The translations under genes were made by a program, and so were the position numbers. A stretch of 64,000 nucleotides of DNA from CANLBN01 sp965230205. Lineage in GTDB: Bacteria; Pseudomonadota; Gammaproteobacteria; Pseudomonadales; Cellvibrionaceae. The stretch is from contig OZ245996.1 in the NCBI GenBank assembly GCA_965230205.1, positions 620,001-684,000 of the forward strand. Reading direction: 5' to 3'. Every line of letters begins with the position of its first letter. Within the stretch, counting starts at the first letter, position 1. The notes below the pieces were generated by a model. It searched no databases and was not told the origin of the DNA. It was given only the letters and a program-made list of their open reading frames with translations. Below, piece by piece: positions 36,460 through 45,526 of the stretch.

Positions 36460-37188
36460 TTAACTATTTTCGTTTGGAGATAAATGAATATAGTCTGTAT
36501 TGATATCTACAGACTGTGCAGCTTTTTTATCTCCTTTTTGCAATAAATCGACCCCTACATTAGCAAGGGATAATTCCGATGTATCCACATCTGCCGGAAT
36601 AATTTTTTTCCTTTCAGCGTCTTTTAATAGAGACTCTCCATAAGGTGTTAACTCCCAATCCAGACTTGCCACATCGACTGCCGGGGCAGAAGCTGCCTCC
36701 CTCTCATCGTCGTTAAGCAGATTGCCCTCTTGAGGCAACACGGCCAAGTGATCAACATTAACCTCGACAACATCTGGAGATTCAGCCTTTTTCTTTTTAT
36801 CAACCAACAAGCTACCAACAGGAGCCAGCTTCCATTGTTCTATCTCAGAAATAGAATCTGTATTAGCAGTAGTATCGACTGGGGTTTTTTTCGCTTCTGT
36901 AGGCACATCATCTTTGACAGGTTTGCGCGTTACTTCTCGTACTACTTCTGCTTTTTTGGGAGACTCAATGACGACAACGATACCGGCTTGATGCAATACC
37001 GTTTTATACCTTTCCGCTTCATCAAGAGAAATATTGCTTTTTAATGGTACAGGCTTTCCCACAAATAAACTATCAATGCGAGCATCATCAACCTTGAATA
37101 GTTGCTTTAATTTTTGCTTAACGTCGAGTAGATTTTTGCCGAGAACAATATCACCACGAAATACTACAGAATAATGCTTATCAGTCAT
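36460..37188 (-). CDS. Uncharacterised protein with C-terminal LxPxGxxLL repeats
   Basis: A 242-residue cytoplasmic protein of unknown function. Residues 1-80 form a compact domain (YSVVFRGDIVLGKNLLDVKQ, LKQLFKVDDARIDSLFVGKP, ERYKTVLHQAGIVVVIE) of a kind seen in Pseudomonas-type proteins; I do not know its function. The rest holds about four spaced copies of a motif resembling W-x-L-x-P-x-G-x-x-L-L-x-D (KLAPVGSLLVD, LAVLPQEGNLLND, WELTPYGESLLKD, LANVGVDLLQK). It follows cysE by 8 bp on the same strand. No signal peptide or membrane helix. Confidence 0.72.
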   Translation of the reverse strand: MTDKHYSVVFRGDIVLGKNLLDVKQKLKQLFKVDDARIDSLFVGKPVPLKSNISLDEAERYKTVLHQAGIVVVIESPKKAEVVREVTRKPVKDDVPTEAKKTPVDTTANTDSISEIEQWKLAPVGSLLVDKKKKAESPDVVEVNVDHLAVLPQEGNLLNDDEREAASAPAVDVASLDWELTPYGESLLKDAERKKIIPADVDTSELSLANVGVDLLQKGDKKAAQSVDINTDYIHLSPNENS

Positions 37189-37196
37189 GGCAAATA

Positions 37197-38024
37197 CTAC
37201 TCGTCGTCAATCGTATGATCCATCTCCAAAGAAGGCATATTCCTGTGAGCCTGACCAATTTGCTTGGCTGGCACACCGGCTACGGTGATATGTGCAGGAA
37301 CATCTTCCAATACAATACTACCCGCGCCGACTTTAGCGCCTTCACCTACTTCAATATTACCTAGCAATTTAGAACCAGCACTGAGAAGTACACCACGGCG
37401 AATGGTCGGGTGTCGCTTGCACCGACTTGAACCTGAACCACCCAAGGTAACTGCGTGCAATATAGAGACATCGTCTTCCACAACAGCGGTTTCACCAATA
37501 ACCAAACCTGTTGCATGGTCCAACATAATACCAGAGCCCAATTGCGCAGCGGGATGGATATCAACATCAAACAACTCGGCAATTCTATGCTGTATATATA
37601 AAGCTAAAAGCTCTCTACCCTGTCGCCATAACCAATGCGCAATACGGTAGGATTGAATGGCATGAAACCCCTTAAAGTAAAGTAAGGGAATAATGTATTG
37701 TTCACAAGCGGGGTCGCGAGTGTAATGAGCCAATAAGTCTCCCAGCATTTGATCAACAATCTCAGGTTGGTCATTAAACGCTTCATCAAAAACGGAGTGC
37801 AGGGTCATTGCTGGAACAGCACTATTTGCTAAACGGCTTGCCAAGTAGAAACTAATAGCGTCCCTAAAGCTTTTATGATTGAGCACATTACTATGATAGA
37901 AACTGGCCATCACTGGCTGCGCATCTCTAGCCTCATTCGCCTCATCAACGATGGACTGCCATACAGCGGCCTGGCGTTTTTCAGCCTTGTGAATCGGACT
38001 AACAGGTGACAGGGAGCTTGTCAT
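37197..38024 (-). CDS. cysE: Serine O-acetyltransferase CysE
   Basis: Acetylates L-serine with acetyl-CoA to give O-acetylserine, the precursor of cysteine. At 275 residues it has the helical N-terminal domain (about 1-140) and a left-handed beta-helix with HPAAQLGSGIMLDHATGLVIGE and the VLEDVPAHITVAGVPAK end. The DHATG and HAVTLGG segments are those of the catalytic and CoA sites. It is between the M15 peptidase gene (18 bp) and the repeat protein (8 bp), probably one transcript. Confidence 0.95.
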   Translation of the reverse strand: MTSSLSPVSPIHKAEKRQAAVWQSIVDEANEARDAQPVMASFYHSNVLNHKSFRDAISFYLASRLANSAVPAMTLHSVFDEAFNDQPEIVDQMLGDLLAHYTRDPACEQYIIPLLYFKGFHAIQSYRIAHWLWRQGRELLALYIQHRIAELFDVDIHPAAQLGSGIMLDHATGLVIGETAVVEDDVSILHAVTLGGSGSSRCKRHPTIRRGVLLSAGSKLLGNIEVGEGAKVGAGSIVLEDVPAHITVAGVPAKQIGQAHRNMPSLEMDHTIDDE

Positions 38025-38042
38025 ATTATGTTTTTAAACCCT

Positions 38043-38744
38043 TTAGGTTTTGGGATTAATTGAGTCTAGTATAAAGCGCTCATACAATTCATCAAGATGT
38101 TGTAGCACTGCGTCTTTTTCTAGGACATCACATTGCCCTAAGTGGTTCGCCAAATGTTCAAGGGACCACTGCTGCTGATAGCGCTCTGCTACCGGGCGAT
38201 AGCTTAAATGCCAAGGTTCAGGCATCACGCCATTATTGTCTTCAATATAGGGGAAAAAGAAGGCTGGCGCTGCGGATTGTCGTAAATAGTCTTGTAACCA
38301 CGCTATCATTGGCGCAAATGGGCCATCCCCCCTATATTCGTCAGGAGTTAATTGGAGCTGATAATCATTGGATACTGCCGCTTTATCATAAATATCCATA
38401 TCCGTACCCCAGTGATGGCGAGAAGCGCCGGGCAATGCAGACCAACGCAACACACGCTGCACTCTCTCTAACGGCGACAAGCACTTAATATCTAACTCGA
38501 AGCCATTATCATCCAATACGGGGCGCTTCCCCGTAAGTTTGGCATTCCAAATTAACTGTTGCCTCTCGAAACTACGATATGCACTGGCGAGAACCAGTTG
38601 AAACCCCGCATTCTCTGCAGCTTTTACGAGGCGCTCCCAAGGTTCAACAACCTTGACATGGAGCCTCATAGCACCATCGACCAGCTGCGTATGACTATCG
38701 ACATAGCCAAAAGCAGCGGCATACTGGCTATCAACTCCGTTCAT
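38043..38744 (-). CDS. M15-family D-alanyl-D-alanine carboxypeptidase-like protein
   Basis: A 233-residue VanY/DacB-type zinc peptidase (M15B) that trims peptidoglycan stem peptides. The zinc ligands are seen in GASRHHWGTDMDIYD and in EPWHLSY, with the conserved SAYRSFERQQLIW substrate segment upstream. It has no obvious signal peptide from the start used here, so it may act on cytoplasmic or recycled wall peptides; a missed N-terminal extension is possible. It is directly upstream of cysE. Confidence 0.88.
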   Translation of the reverse strand: MNGVDSQYAAAFGYVDSHTQLVDGAMRLHVKVVEPWERLVKAAENAGFQLVLASAYRSFERQQLIWNAKLTGKRPVLDDNGFELDIKCLSPLERVQRVLRWSALPGASRHHWGTDMDIYDKAAVSNDYQLQLTPDEYRGDGPFAPMIAWLQDYLRQSAAPAFFFPYIEDNNGVMPEPWHLSYRPVAERYQQQWSLEHLANHLGQCDVLEKDAVLQHLDELYERFILDSINPKT

Positions 38745-38896
38745 ATCATCACTAACCCCATGACTGTATGAATAAATAATGCCCCATAAGAACTGAACAA
38801 ATGCTTCCCTCTCTTATTTCAAATAATGTATAGTTGAGGCGATACTTCTGACATAATGAAGTCACAAATAACAATAATAATACTTGAGGTCACTCT

Positions 38897-39163
38897 ATGA
38901 GTAGAGAGCACAGTGATTTACTCAAACTAAAAAATCTAGGCTCTGCATCCGTTAATATTTTACATGCCGTTGGTATCAATAGCTATGCGGACCTACAGCA
39001 GGTGGGACCTGTTGAAACATATAGGCGTATAAAGAATCGAGACATTCATGTGTCTAAAGTCATGCTCTATGCCTTACAAGGCGCATTATTAGACACACAC
39101 TGGAACGAATTGGAACCCGATCTCAAACACAAATTATTGGAAGATGCTGGAGAAGAACATTAA
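38897..39163 (+). CDS. TfoX C-terminal domain protein
   Basis: An 88-residue helical protein matching the TfoX C-terminal domain: LLKLKNLGSASVNILHAVGI, YADLQQVGPVETYRRIK, LYALQGALLDTHWNELEPDLK. TfoX/Sxy regulates competence genes with CRP, but this protein has only the C-terminal domain, which alone has unknown function. The gene stands alone and ends before a terminator at 39303. Confidence 0.88.
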   Translation: MSREHSDLLKLKNLGSASVNILHAVGINSYADLQQVGPVETYRRIKNRDIHVSKVMLYALQGALLDTHWNELEPDLKHKLLEDAGEEH

Positions 39164-39302
39164 TCTTTCAATAAATTGCATAAGAGACTTAATACGTTAC
39201 CTATATACGACAAAGCCCACACCCTTTGCTTTTCACGAATAAACGTTAAAAGCTCCTCTAGCTATTGAATTTTTATCACTAGCACTCATCATAGAATAAA
39301 CC

Positions 39303-39335
39303 AATAAGCACCTATGAGTGCTTATTATCATTTTT
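39303..39335 (+). terminator. Terminator between the TfoX-C gene and htpX
   Basis: AATAAGCAC (39303-39311) pairs with GTGCTTATT (39318-39326), a 9-bp stem with a 6-nt loop, followed by ATCATTTTT. It lies 140 bp after the TfoX-C stop and just before htpX. Confidence 0.65.
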
Positions 39336-39352
39336 AATTATCTGAGGTAACC

Positions 39353-40243
39353 ATGTTACGTATCGGTCTGTTTTTATTAACAAATTTGGCAGTTCTCATT
39401 GTTGCCAGTATTACTTTACAACTATTAGGTGTAGAGCATTATTTACAAGGCTCTGGGTTAAATTTAACTAGCTTATTAATATTTTGTGCCGTTTTTGGGT
39501 TTTCTGGGTCTTTAATATCCTTATTCATCTCTAAATGGATGGCCAAGCGCTCTACAGGCACAAAAATCATCGATCAACCGAGTACTCCAGAGGAACGCTG
39601 GCTTGTAGAAACGACACGTGAACTTGCAGAAAAAGCCGGTATTGGCATGCCAGAAGTGGGCATATTCCCTGCCCAAGAGTCCAATGCCTTTGCGACTGGC
39701 TGGAACAGAAATAATGCATTAGTTGCAGTAAGTCAGGGCTTACTTCAGCGCTTTAACCGCGATGAAGCACGCGCTGTTATCGCCCATGAAATTGGCCACG
39801 TAGCCAATGGAGATATGATTACCCTAAGCTTGATACAAGGCGTAGTTAATACCTTTGTGATGTTCTTCGCTCGTATCATTGGCCATACCGTAGATCGAGC
39901 GGTTTTTAAAACCGAACGGGGCCATGGTATCGGCTTTTACGTGGTCACATTTATTGCCGAAATGGTACTCGCTGTATTAGCCAGTATTATCGTGATGAAA
40001 TTCTCTCGCTACCGTGAATATCGTGCCGATGTAGCAGGCGCTCAGCTGGCTGACCGGGGCGCCATGATAGGTGCATTGAACCGTTTATTGGCGGAGCAAA
40101 AAGCGCAGATGCCCAGCTCTATGCCAGATACAATGCATGCCTTCGGTATTAGCAGCGGCTTTAAACAAAATTTCGCTAAATTGTTTGCAAGCCATCCTCC
40201 ATTAGAAGACCGTATTCGAGCGTTACAACAAAATATGTCATAA
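39353..40243 (+). CDS. htpX: Membrane protease HtpX
   Basis: A 296-residue M48 zinc metalloprotease of the inner membrane that degrades misfolded membrane proteins, typically under heat or envelope stress. It has two N-terminal membrane helices (about 5-24, 40-60), the zinc motif HEIGH at 145-149 followed by VANGD, two further helices (about 157-177, 193-213) and the distal YREYRADVAGAQLA with the third ligand Glu. It is followed 6 bp later by a Rieske-domain gene. Confidence 0.96.
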   Translation: MLRIGLFLLTNLAVLIVASITLQLLGVEHYLQGSGLNLTSLLIFCAVFGFSGSLISLFISKWMAKRSTGTKIIDQPSTPEERWLVETTRELAEKAGIGMPEVGIFPAQESNAFATGWNRNNALVAVSQGLLQRFNRDEARAVIAHEIGHVANGDMITLSLIQGVVNTFVMFFARIIGHTVDRAVFKTERGHGIGFYVVTFIAEMVLAVLASIIVMKFSRYREYRADVAGAQLADRGAMIGALNRLLAEQKAQMPSSMPDTMHAFGISSGFKQNFAKLFASHPPLEDRIRALQQNMS

Positions 40244-40249
40244 CCATCA

Positions 40250-40576
40250 ATGGACGGGCTCGACAACTTTCTTTGCCATATTGACGAAATTCCAGATAAT
40301 GGAAGCAAAGGGCTCAATTATAAAGGAATGGCTCTAGTTGCTGTACGGCAGGGAGATCAGGTCTATCTATACCACAACCAATGCCCTCATCTCGGCTTGC
40401 CATTAGAATGGCAAGCCGATCAATTCCTTAATGCCGATAAGTCACTTATTCAATGCTCGACCCATGGAGCCTTGTTCGAAATAGAATCAGGTTATTGCAT
40501 TTCCGGCCCCTGCCAAAGGCAAAAATTGGTAGCGATTAACACCAATATTGAAGATGGTTTTATTTCCATAAAATAA
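40250..40576 (+). CDS. Rieske [2Fe-2S] ferredoxin-like protein
   Basis: A 108-residue soluble Rieske protein. Both halves of the cluster site are present: C45-x-H47 (CPHLGLPL) and C69-x2-H72 (CSTHGALF), with the GPCQRQKLVAI end. Small Rieske proteins of this length serve as electron carriers for oxygenases or as redox subunits, but there is no partner gene here. It is 6 bp after htpX, probably the same transcript. Confidence 0.9.
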   Translation: MDGLDNFLCHIDEIPDNGSKGLNYKGMALVAVRQGDQVYLYHNQCPHLGLPLEWQADQFLNADKSLIQCSTHGALFEIESGYCISGPCQRQKLVAINTNIEDGFISIK

Positions 40577-40802
40577 TTAGGACCTGTTAACACTAATTGA
40601 ATACACACTGTTGCGACTAATAATGGTCATGCGCCTCCCCTATTTGCTAAGGAAGCATTTAAGAAAAACAGACTTATGAACAAAAATAATTGAAGGGGAA
40701 AAAGATGAAGTATATCAACGTCTCTAACTATGGCTTCACACGGTTAAAGTGTCGTTATAGAAATTTTTTTGATATTCAATGTGACTTGACTGATAAAAAT
40801 AC

Positions 40803-40833
40803 AGCGTCTTGGGTCCACAATACCCAAGACGCT
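40803..40833 (-). terminator. Rho-independent terminator of the OmpA-family gene
   Basis: Perfect 12-bp stem AGCGTCTTGGGT/ACCCAAGACGCT with a 7-nt loop. On the minus strand it is followed by GTATTTTTA, giving a T-tract, and lies 36 bp past the stop codon of the OmpA-family gene (40869). Confidence 0.85.
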
Positions 40834-40868
40834 ACATTGACTAAACTATCGCTATCCCGCAAAAGAAA

Positions 40869-41522
40869 TCATGCATTAGGCTGAATCAATAATTCGACCC
40901 GGCGATTTTGAGCACGACCTGAAGCGGTTGAATTATTTGCAATAGGACGAGACTCACCGTAACCAACTTCTACCAAGCGAGAAGGTGCTACAGCCCTACT
41001 GCGTAAATAATCACTCACACTTCGAGCACGACGCTCAGACAGTTGCTGATTGTAACTATCATTACCTGAAGAATCGGTATGACCAGCAACCTGCAATCGA
41101 GTCTCATTAAACTCATTCAACACTTTGACAACTGCATTGAGTGTGCCGTAGATAGACGTATTTAACGTTGCCTGGTTAACAGCAAACGTAATATTGTTTG
41201 GCATAACTAAACGCAAATTATCCCCATCACGAACAACTTGCACACCGGAACCTACTAGTTCTGCACGCAATTTTCTCTCTTGCGCGTCCATATAAGCACC
41301 CACACCAGCGCCAGCAAGACCACAAGCCGCAGCCGCATTGCGAGCGTGCTTACTACTTTCTCTAGAGCCAATTGCACCACACACAACGGCGCCAATCACC
41401 CCATAGGTTGTCGCACGATTAATTTTTTTGTCACCAGTATACGCATCTTGTGTTTCACAAGCCGCAAGCGCAACAACAGTGCCAGCTAACACAATGATTT
41501 TCTTCGTTAAATTCATAAACAT
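40869..41522 (-). CDS. OmpA-family outer-membrane lipoprotein
   Basis: A 217-residue lipoprotein with a lipobox LAAC at about residues 19-22, a glycine-zipper-like hydrophobic stretch (TYGVIGAVVCGAIGS, AAACGLAGAGVGAYMDAQ at about 38-76), and a C-terminal OmpA/MotB peptidoglycan-binding domain (about 108-214) with VAGHTDSSGNDSYNQQLS, RRARSVSDYL, GYGESRP and GRAQNRRVELLI. It resembles YiaD/Pal-type proteins and should tether the outer membrane to the wall. Confidence 0.92.
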   Translation of the reverse strand: MFMNLTKKIIVLAGTVVALAACETQDAYTGDKKINRATTYGVIGAVVCGAIGSRESSKHARNAAAACGLAGAGVGAYMDAQERKLRAELVGSGVQVVRDGDNLRLVMPNNITFAVNQATLNTSIYGTLNAVVKVLNEFNETRLQVAGHTDSSGNDSYNQQLSERRARSVSDYLRSRAVAPSRLVEVGYGESRPIANNSTASGRAQNRRVELLIQPNA

Positions 41523-41701
41523 TACCTTTTAAATATTCAGTTGGATAGCATATCAGACTATTTTTTGCATACTAGAGTATGGACCTCATTTCTCATTAAA
41601 AAGTCAATTTCTATCACAAAATAGCCTGATTCTTAATGTGCATTTTTACCGTTGTGAACTATCCTGAAAAGTGAGTATAACAAATGTAGTAAGGAGTCAT
41701 T

Positions 41702-42526
41702 GTGGACCTTAGTCACCTCATATCCAATGCGCAGAATATGCCTAATATTCCCAAAATTGTGCAGGAATTAATCGAAAGTTTCAGTAACGAAAACGTTAAC
41801 AGTGAACAACTCGCAGAGAAAGTCAGCAAAGACCAGGCAATGACCGCAAAAGTATTGCGTATGGCCAACTCCGCTAAATACGGTGGCCACCGGCAAGTCG
41901 GTTCAGTGAATGATGCCATTGTCCTGTTAGGTTTCAATGCGCTAAGAACCTTAGTGTTAGCATCCGGCCTGACTGGAGCATTTAAAACACCTGAAGGATT
42001 CGATATCGAGGAGTTTTGGAAAAAAAGCTTCTCTATTGCTAGCCTCAGCAAGTGGCTTGCCAAGCATACCCAAGACATTGATGGTGAAGTCGCTTTTACC
42101 TGTGGAATGCTTCATGATGTCGGCGGTTTATTAACTCATATCCTGGTCAATGAAGAAGCACAGGAAATTGATCGCGTCGTCGCTAAAGGTGCTGACCGTA
42201 TCGAAATGGAATCCAGCCGCCTTGGCTTTACTTACCCAGAGGCCGGTGCTGAACTAGCGAACCGATGGCGCTTCCCAGAGGAAATTGTTGACGGAATTCG
42301 CCACCAGTTACAACCAAAGATCAGCGAAGATGATTATAAGTCTCTCGCAGGCATTGTATTTGTTGCTAACTATCTCTATGAAAATAGAGAGCAGGACACC
42401 GAAACATTAGTGAATAACTTCCCTTCTGAACATGCCATTGCACTAACAATGGATAAAGTCGCTGTCATTGATAACATTGAAGAAATCAATGAACTAGATT
42501 CAGGAATAGAAGCACTGCTAGGATAG
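41702..42526 (+). CDS. HDOD-domain protein
   Basis: A 274-residue protein with an HDOD domain (about 10-210): MPNIPKIVQELIESF, KVLRMANSAKYGG, VLLGFNALRTLVLASG and the LHDVGGLLTHILVNE segment. HDOD proteins relate to HD phosphohydrolases but usually lack catalytic metal ligands and act in signalling. The GTG start at 41702 is preceded by a good TAAGGAG ribosome site. It stands alone; no GGDEF or EAL gene adjoins it. Confidence 0.88.
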   Translation: MDLSHLISNAQNMPNIPKIVQELIESFSNENVNSEQLAEKVSKDQAMTAKVLRMANSAKYGGHRQVGSVNDAIVLLGFNALRTLVLASGLTGAFKTPEGFDIEEFWKKSFSIASLSKWLAKHTQDIDGEVAFTCGMLHDVGGLLTHILVNEEAQEIDRVVAKGADRIEMESSRLGFTYPEAGAELANRWRFPEEIVDGIRHQLQPKISEDDYKSLAGIVFVANYLYENREQDTETLVNNFPSEHAIALTMDKVAVIDNIEEINELDSGIEALLG

Positions 42527-42542
42527 AAAATATAATTGATTA

Positions 42543-42570
42543 AAAGCCGCTGAAATCAGCGGCTTTACCC
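42543..42570. terminator. Bidirectional terminator between the HDOD gene and pyk
   Basis: AAAGCCGCTGA (42543-42553) pairs with TCAGCGGCTTT (42556-42566), an 11-bp stem, with A-rich 5' and T-rich 3' ends, placed between convergent genes. Confidence 0.88.
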
Positions 42571-44025
42571 TTACATTTTTGTCAGTTTATCACCAACTCG
42601 CAATACCTTAAGCCCATTGGTACCGCCCTGAAGGTTGTCATAATCGCCTTTAGTAATAATCACTAGATCCCCTTTCTTAACATACTCTCGACGCGTTAAT
42701 TCATCAATTGCACGCTGAAAGGTTAGTGCCTGACTTTGGTCAAAGCCATAAAAGGGAACTGACTCCACGCCAAGAAACAATTCAACTTTTGCTTGTGTTT
42801 TACTATGTCGAGAGAATGCATATATAGGCAATGTCGAGTTAATACGAGACATCAGTAACGGTGTTGAACCACTTTCGGTAAAGGCAATAATCGCTGTTAC
42901 ACCTTCCAAATGATTAGCCGTGTACATTGCCGCAAGGCCAATAGTCTCATCGACGGCAGAAAACTTACGATTAATGCGATTATCTGTCACCCGCATATTA
43001 GGGTAGGTTTCCGCTCCGCCAATTGCACGAATCATCGCCTTCACTGTCTCTACGGGAAAATTCCCAGCTGCAGTTTCTCCTGATAACATCACCGCATCAG
43101 TACCATCGAGCACCGCATTCGCCACATCAAACACTTCCGCTCGTGTTGGTAAAGGGCTGTTGATCATTGACTCCATCATCTGAGTGGCAGTGATCACACA
43201 TCGATTAAGGTGTCTGGCACGTGCGATAATGCGTTTTTGTACGGCCACTAATTCTGCATCACCAATCTCAACCCCGAGGTCACCTCGAGCAACCATGACC
43301 GCATCCGATGCAAGAATAAGCTCGTCCAAAGCCTCATTACTGACAACTGTTTCAGCTCTCTCGATTTTAGCAACGATACCCGCATTACCGCCCGCCTCTT
43401 TCAACAATTGCCGAGCCTGCTCAAGGTCACTAGCTGAACGAGGGAAAGAAACAGCAAGGTAATCCACATCAATCGCTGCGGCTAGTTTTATATCGTTATA
43501 ATCCTTTTCTGTAAGAGCGGGGGCAGATAACCCCCCACCTTGGCGATTAATACCTTTATTATTTGAAAGTTGCCCACTGACTTTTGTAATACAGTGAATT
43601 TTATTCGTCTCTATCGACTCTATTTCTAATACGACTCGACCATCATCCAGTAATAATAAGTCACCTGCCTGACAATCTTTTGGCAACTCTTTATAGTCAA
43701 TACCAACGGCCTGCTGCCCCCCTTCATCTCGGGACAAATCTGCATCAAGAATAAACTTATCACCAACCTCCAAAGTAATTGGCCCATCAGCAAAACGGGA
43801 AATACGAATTTTGGGTCCTTGCAAATCACCTAATACCGCAACATGTCGACCATGCTTTTCTGCAAGCTCACGTACTTGCTTAGCACGCAGCCTGTGGTCT
43901 TCTGGTGAGCCATGGGAAAAATTCATGCGAACAACATTAACCCCTGCTTCGACAAGAGCATCTAATACGCCCTCTTTATCGGTTGCAGGTCCTAAAGTAG
44001 CAACTATCTTGGTACGTCTATGCAT
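42571..44025 (-). CDS. pyk: Pyruvate kinase
   Basis: Transfers phosphate from phosphoenolpyruvate to ADP at the end of glycolysis. At 484 residues it has the RRTKIVATLGPATDK start, NFSHGSPEDHR, the catalytic-site IVAKIERAETV segment, the MVARGDLGVEIG and TATQMMESMINSP motifs and a C-terminal domain ending TNGLKVLRVGDKL. It is of the type A/PykA-like bacterial kind; two paralogues often occur and I cannot say which. In this organism it is irreversible and complements the PPi-linked upper glycolysis encoded at 24161. The terminator lies directly downstream. Confidence 0.95.
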   Translation of the reverse strand: MHRRTKIVATLGPATDKEGVLDALVEAGVNVVRMNFSHGSPEDHRLRAKQVRELAEKHGRHVAVLGDLQGPKIRISRFADGPITLEVGDKFILDADLSRDEGGQQAVGIDYKELPKDCQAGDLLLLDDGRVVLEIESIETNKIHCITKVSGQLSNNKGINRQGGGLSAPALTEKDYNDIKLAAAIDVDYLAVSFPRSASDLEQARQLLKEAGGNAGIVAKIERAETVVSNEALDELILASDAVMVARGDLGVEIGDAELVAVQKRIIARARHLNRCVITATQMMESMINSPLPTRAEVFDVANAVLDGTDAVMLSGETAAGNFPVETVKAMIRAIGGAETYPNMRVTDNRINRKFSAVDETIGLAAMYTANHLEGVTAIIAFTESGSTPLLMSRINSTLPIYAFSRHSKTQAKVELFLGVESVPFYGFDQSQALTFQRAIDELTRREYVKKGDLVIITKGDYDNLQGGTNGLKVLRVGDKLTKM

Positions 44026-44149
44026 ATTGTATTACTCAATTGGTTCAGCAAAATATATAAACAAAGCCATAAATACAGATGGATTATGACAAAAGTGATG
44101 ATGGATAAAATAAAACCGATAATAAATAACAATAATAGGGGTAAACAGA

Positions 44150-44178
44150 TTAACAGCCATTAATACAACCCTTATAAT
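44150..44178 (+). promoter_or_regulatory. Sigma-70-type promoter for the aspartate aminotransferase gene
   Basis: TTAACA (44150-44155), a 17-bp spacer, then a perfect TATAAT (44173-44178). This puts the transcript start near 44185 and so favours the TTG start at 44236 over the ATG at 44182. Confidence 0.7.
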
Positions 44179-44235
44179 AGCATGTTTGTTTTAAGCAAAA
44201 GTTTCACTCACACTTTATCATTACCGAGGATTATC

Positions 44236-45513
44236 TTGGACCTACAAAACGCACCTGTAGAAACCCTACGCCAATGGGAAGCCGAACTCTCTGCTGAATA
44301 TCAATCTTACCAGCAAAAAAATATGAATTTGGATTTAACACGCGGTAAGCCCTCTGATCAGCAGGTGTCACTTTCTGACGCACTTGATGGCTGCCTTAAC
44401 GGCAACTATATAGCAAAAGATGGTACCGACACTCGAAACTACGGCGGGTTAAATGGTATCACCGAAGCTCGACAATTAGGCGCTGATATCTTGAGCGTCA
44501 ACTTAGAAGAAGTTTCTGCTCAAGGCAATAGCAGTCTTACCCTCATGTTCCTCTCTATGCTGACAGCAAAAGAGTTTGGCTTACGCGGTCCCGATAGCGC
44601 CTGGAAAAGCAGTGAAAAAATAAAGTTTATTTGCCCAGTACCAGGATATGATCGTCATTTTACAATTTGTGAGCAACTGGGTATCGAAATGATCACTGCT
44701 CCCATGACAGCAACCGGTCCAGATATGGATGCTGTTGAAGCACTAATTAAAAGCGATGAATCAATCCGGGGCTTATGGTGCGTCCCTAAATATTCTAACC
44801 CTACTGGTGTTATTTATAGTGATAGCACCGTAGAGCGCATTGCTAAATTAGGAACGATAGCCCATAAGGATTTCTGTGTATTTTGGGATAACGCTTATGC
44901 AGTCCATGACCTACATGGCGTTAAGCCATTGGCCAGTGTGATGGGTTTCTGCCGTCAATTCGGCACTGAAAATACAGTCATTCAATTCGCTTCAACATCA
45001 AAAATAACCCATGCTGGTGCCGGCATTTCTTTTGTCGCATCTTCGATTGAAAATCTTGCTGGGCTGCATAAAGCGCTTAACACTCTGTCAATCGGGCCTG
45101 ACAAAGTCAACCAATTAAGACATATGCGTTTTCTTCCCGATTACAGCGCACTGCTTTCGCATATGGAAAAACATGCTGAAATTATTAAGCCTCGATTTGA
45201 TTGCGTACTCAAACATTTAGAAGAAAACTTTAAGGAATCTGACCTGGGGCAATGGGAATCCGTTGAAGGTGGCTATTTTGTCTCTTTTGATTCAAAGCCA
45301 GGGCTTGCAAAAATAATCGTGCAACTAGCCGCTGATGTTGGTGTCAAGCTAACACCTGCTGGCGCCACTTATCCTTACGGCAATGACCCCAAAGATTGCA
45401 ATATTCGTATTGCCCCGACAGTACCGACACTGGCGCAAGTGGACGAAGCAATGCAGGTATTTGCTCTATGCGTAAAACTGGCTTCCGTAAGGCAAGCTTT
45501 AGACAACACGTAG
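44236..45513 (+). CDS. Type Ic aspartate aminotransferase-like enzyme
   Basis: A PLP-dependent class I aminotransferase, about 425 residues from the TTG at 44236. The TTG has a GAGGA ribosome site, while the upstream ATG at 44182 lies at the predicted transcription start and lacks one. Motifs: NLDLTRGKPSDQQVSLSDAL, DTRNYGGLNGITEAR, GNSSLTLMF, the WDNAYAVHDL aspartate/tyrosine pocket, FASTSKITHAGAG with the PLP lysine. This is the Aminotran_MocR-like type Ic group, whose characterised members use aspartate; the substrate is inferred. A LysE exporter gene follows by 13 bp. Confidence 0.88.
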   Translation: MDLQNAPVETLRQWEAELSAEYQSYQQKNMNLDLTRGKPSDQQVSLSDALDGCLNGNYIAKDGTDTRNYGGLNGITEARQLGADILSVNLEEVSAQGNSSLTLMFLSMLTAKEFGLRGPDSAWKSSEKIKFICPVPGYDRHFTICEQLGIEMITAPMTATGPDMDAVEALIKSDESIRGLWCVPKYSNPTGVIYSDSTVERIAKLGTIAHKDFCVFWDNAYAVHDLHGVKPLASVMGFCRQFGTENTVIQFASTSKITHAGAGISFVASSIENLAGLHKALNTLSIGPDKVNQLRHMRFLPDYSALLSHMEKHAEIIKPRFDCVLKHLEENFKESDLGQWESVEGGYFVSFDSKPGLAKIIVQLAADVGVKLTPAGATYPYGNDPKDCNIRIAPTVPTLAQVDEAMQVFALCVKLASVRQALDNT

Positions 45514-45526
45514 TGAGATAAACCCA

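Noticed and set aside
40690..40884. Possible 59-64 codon gene with a good GAAGGGG ribosome site before the ATG at 40705
   Set aside because: Most of its middle is the 12-bp-stem terminator of the convergent OmpA gene, its end overlaps that gene, and the protein has no recognisable features.
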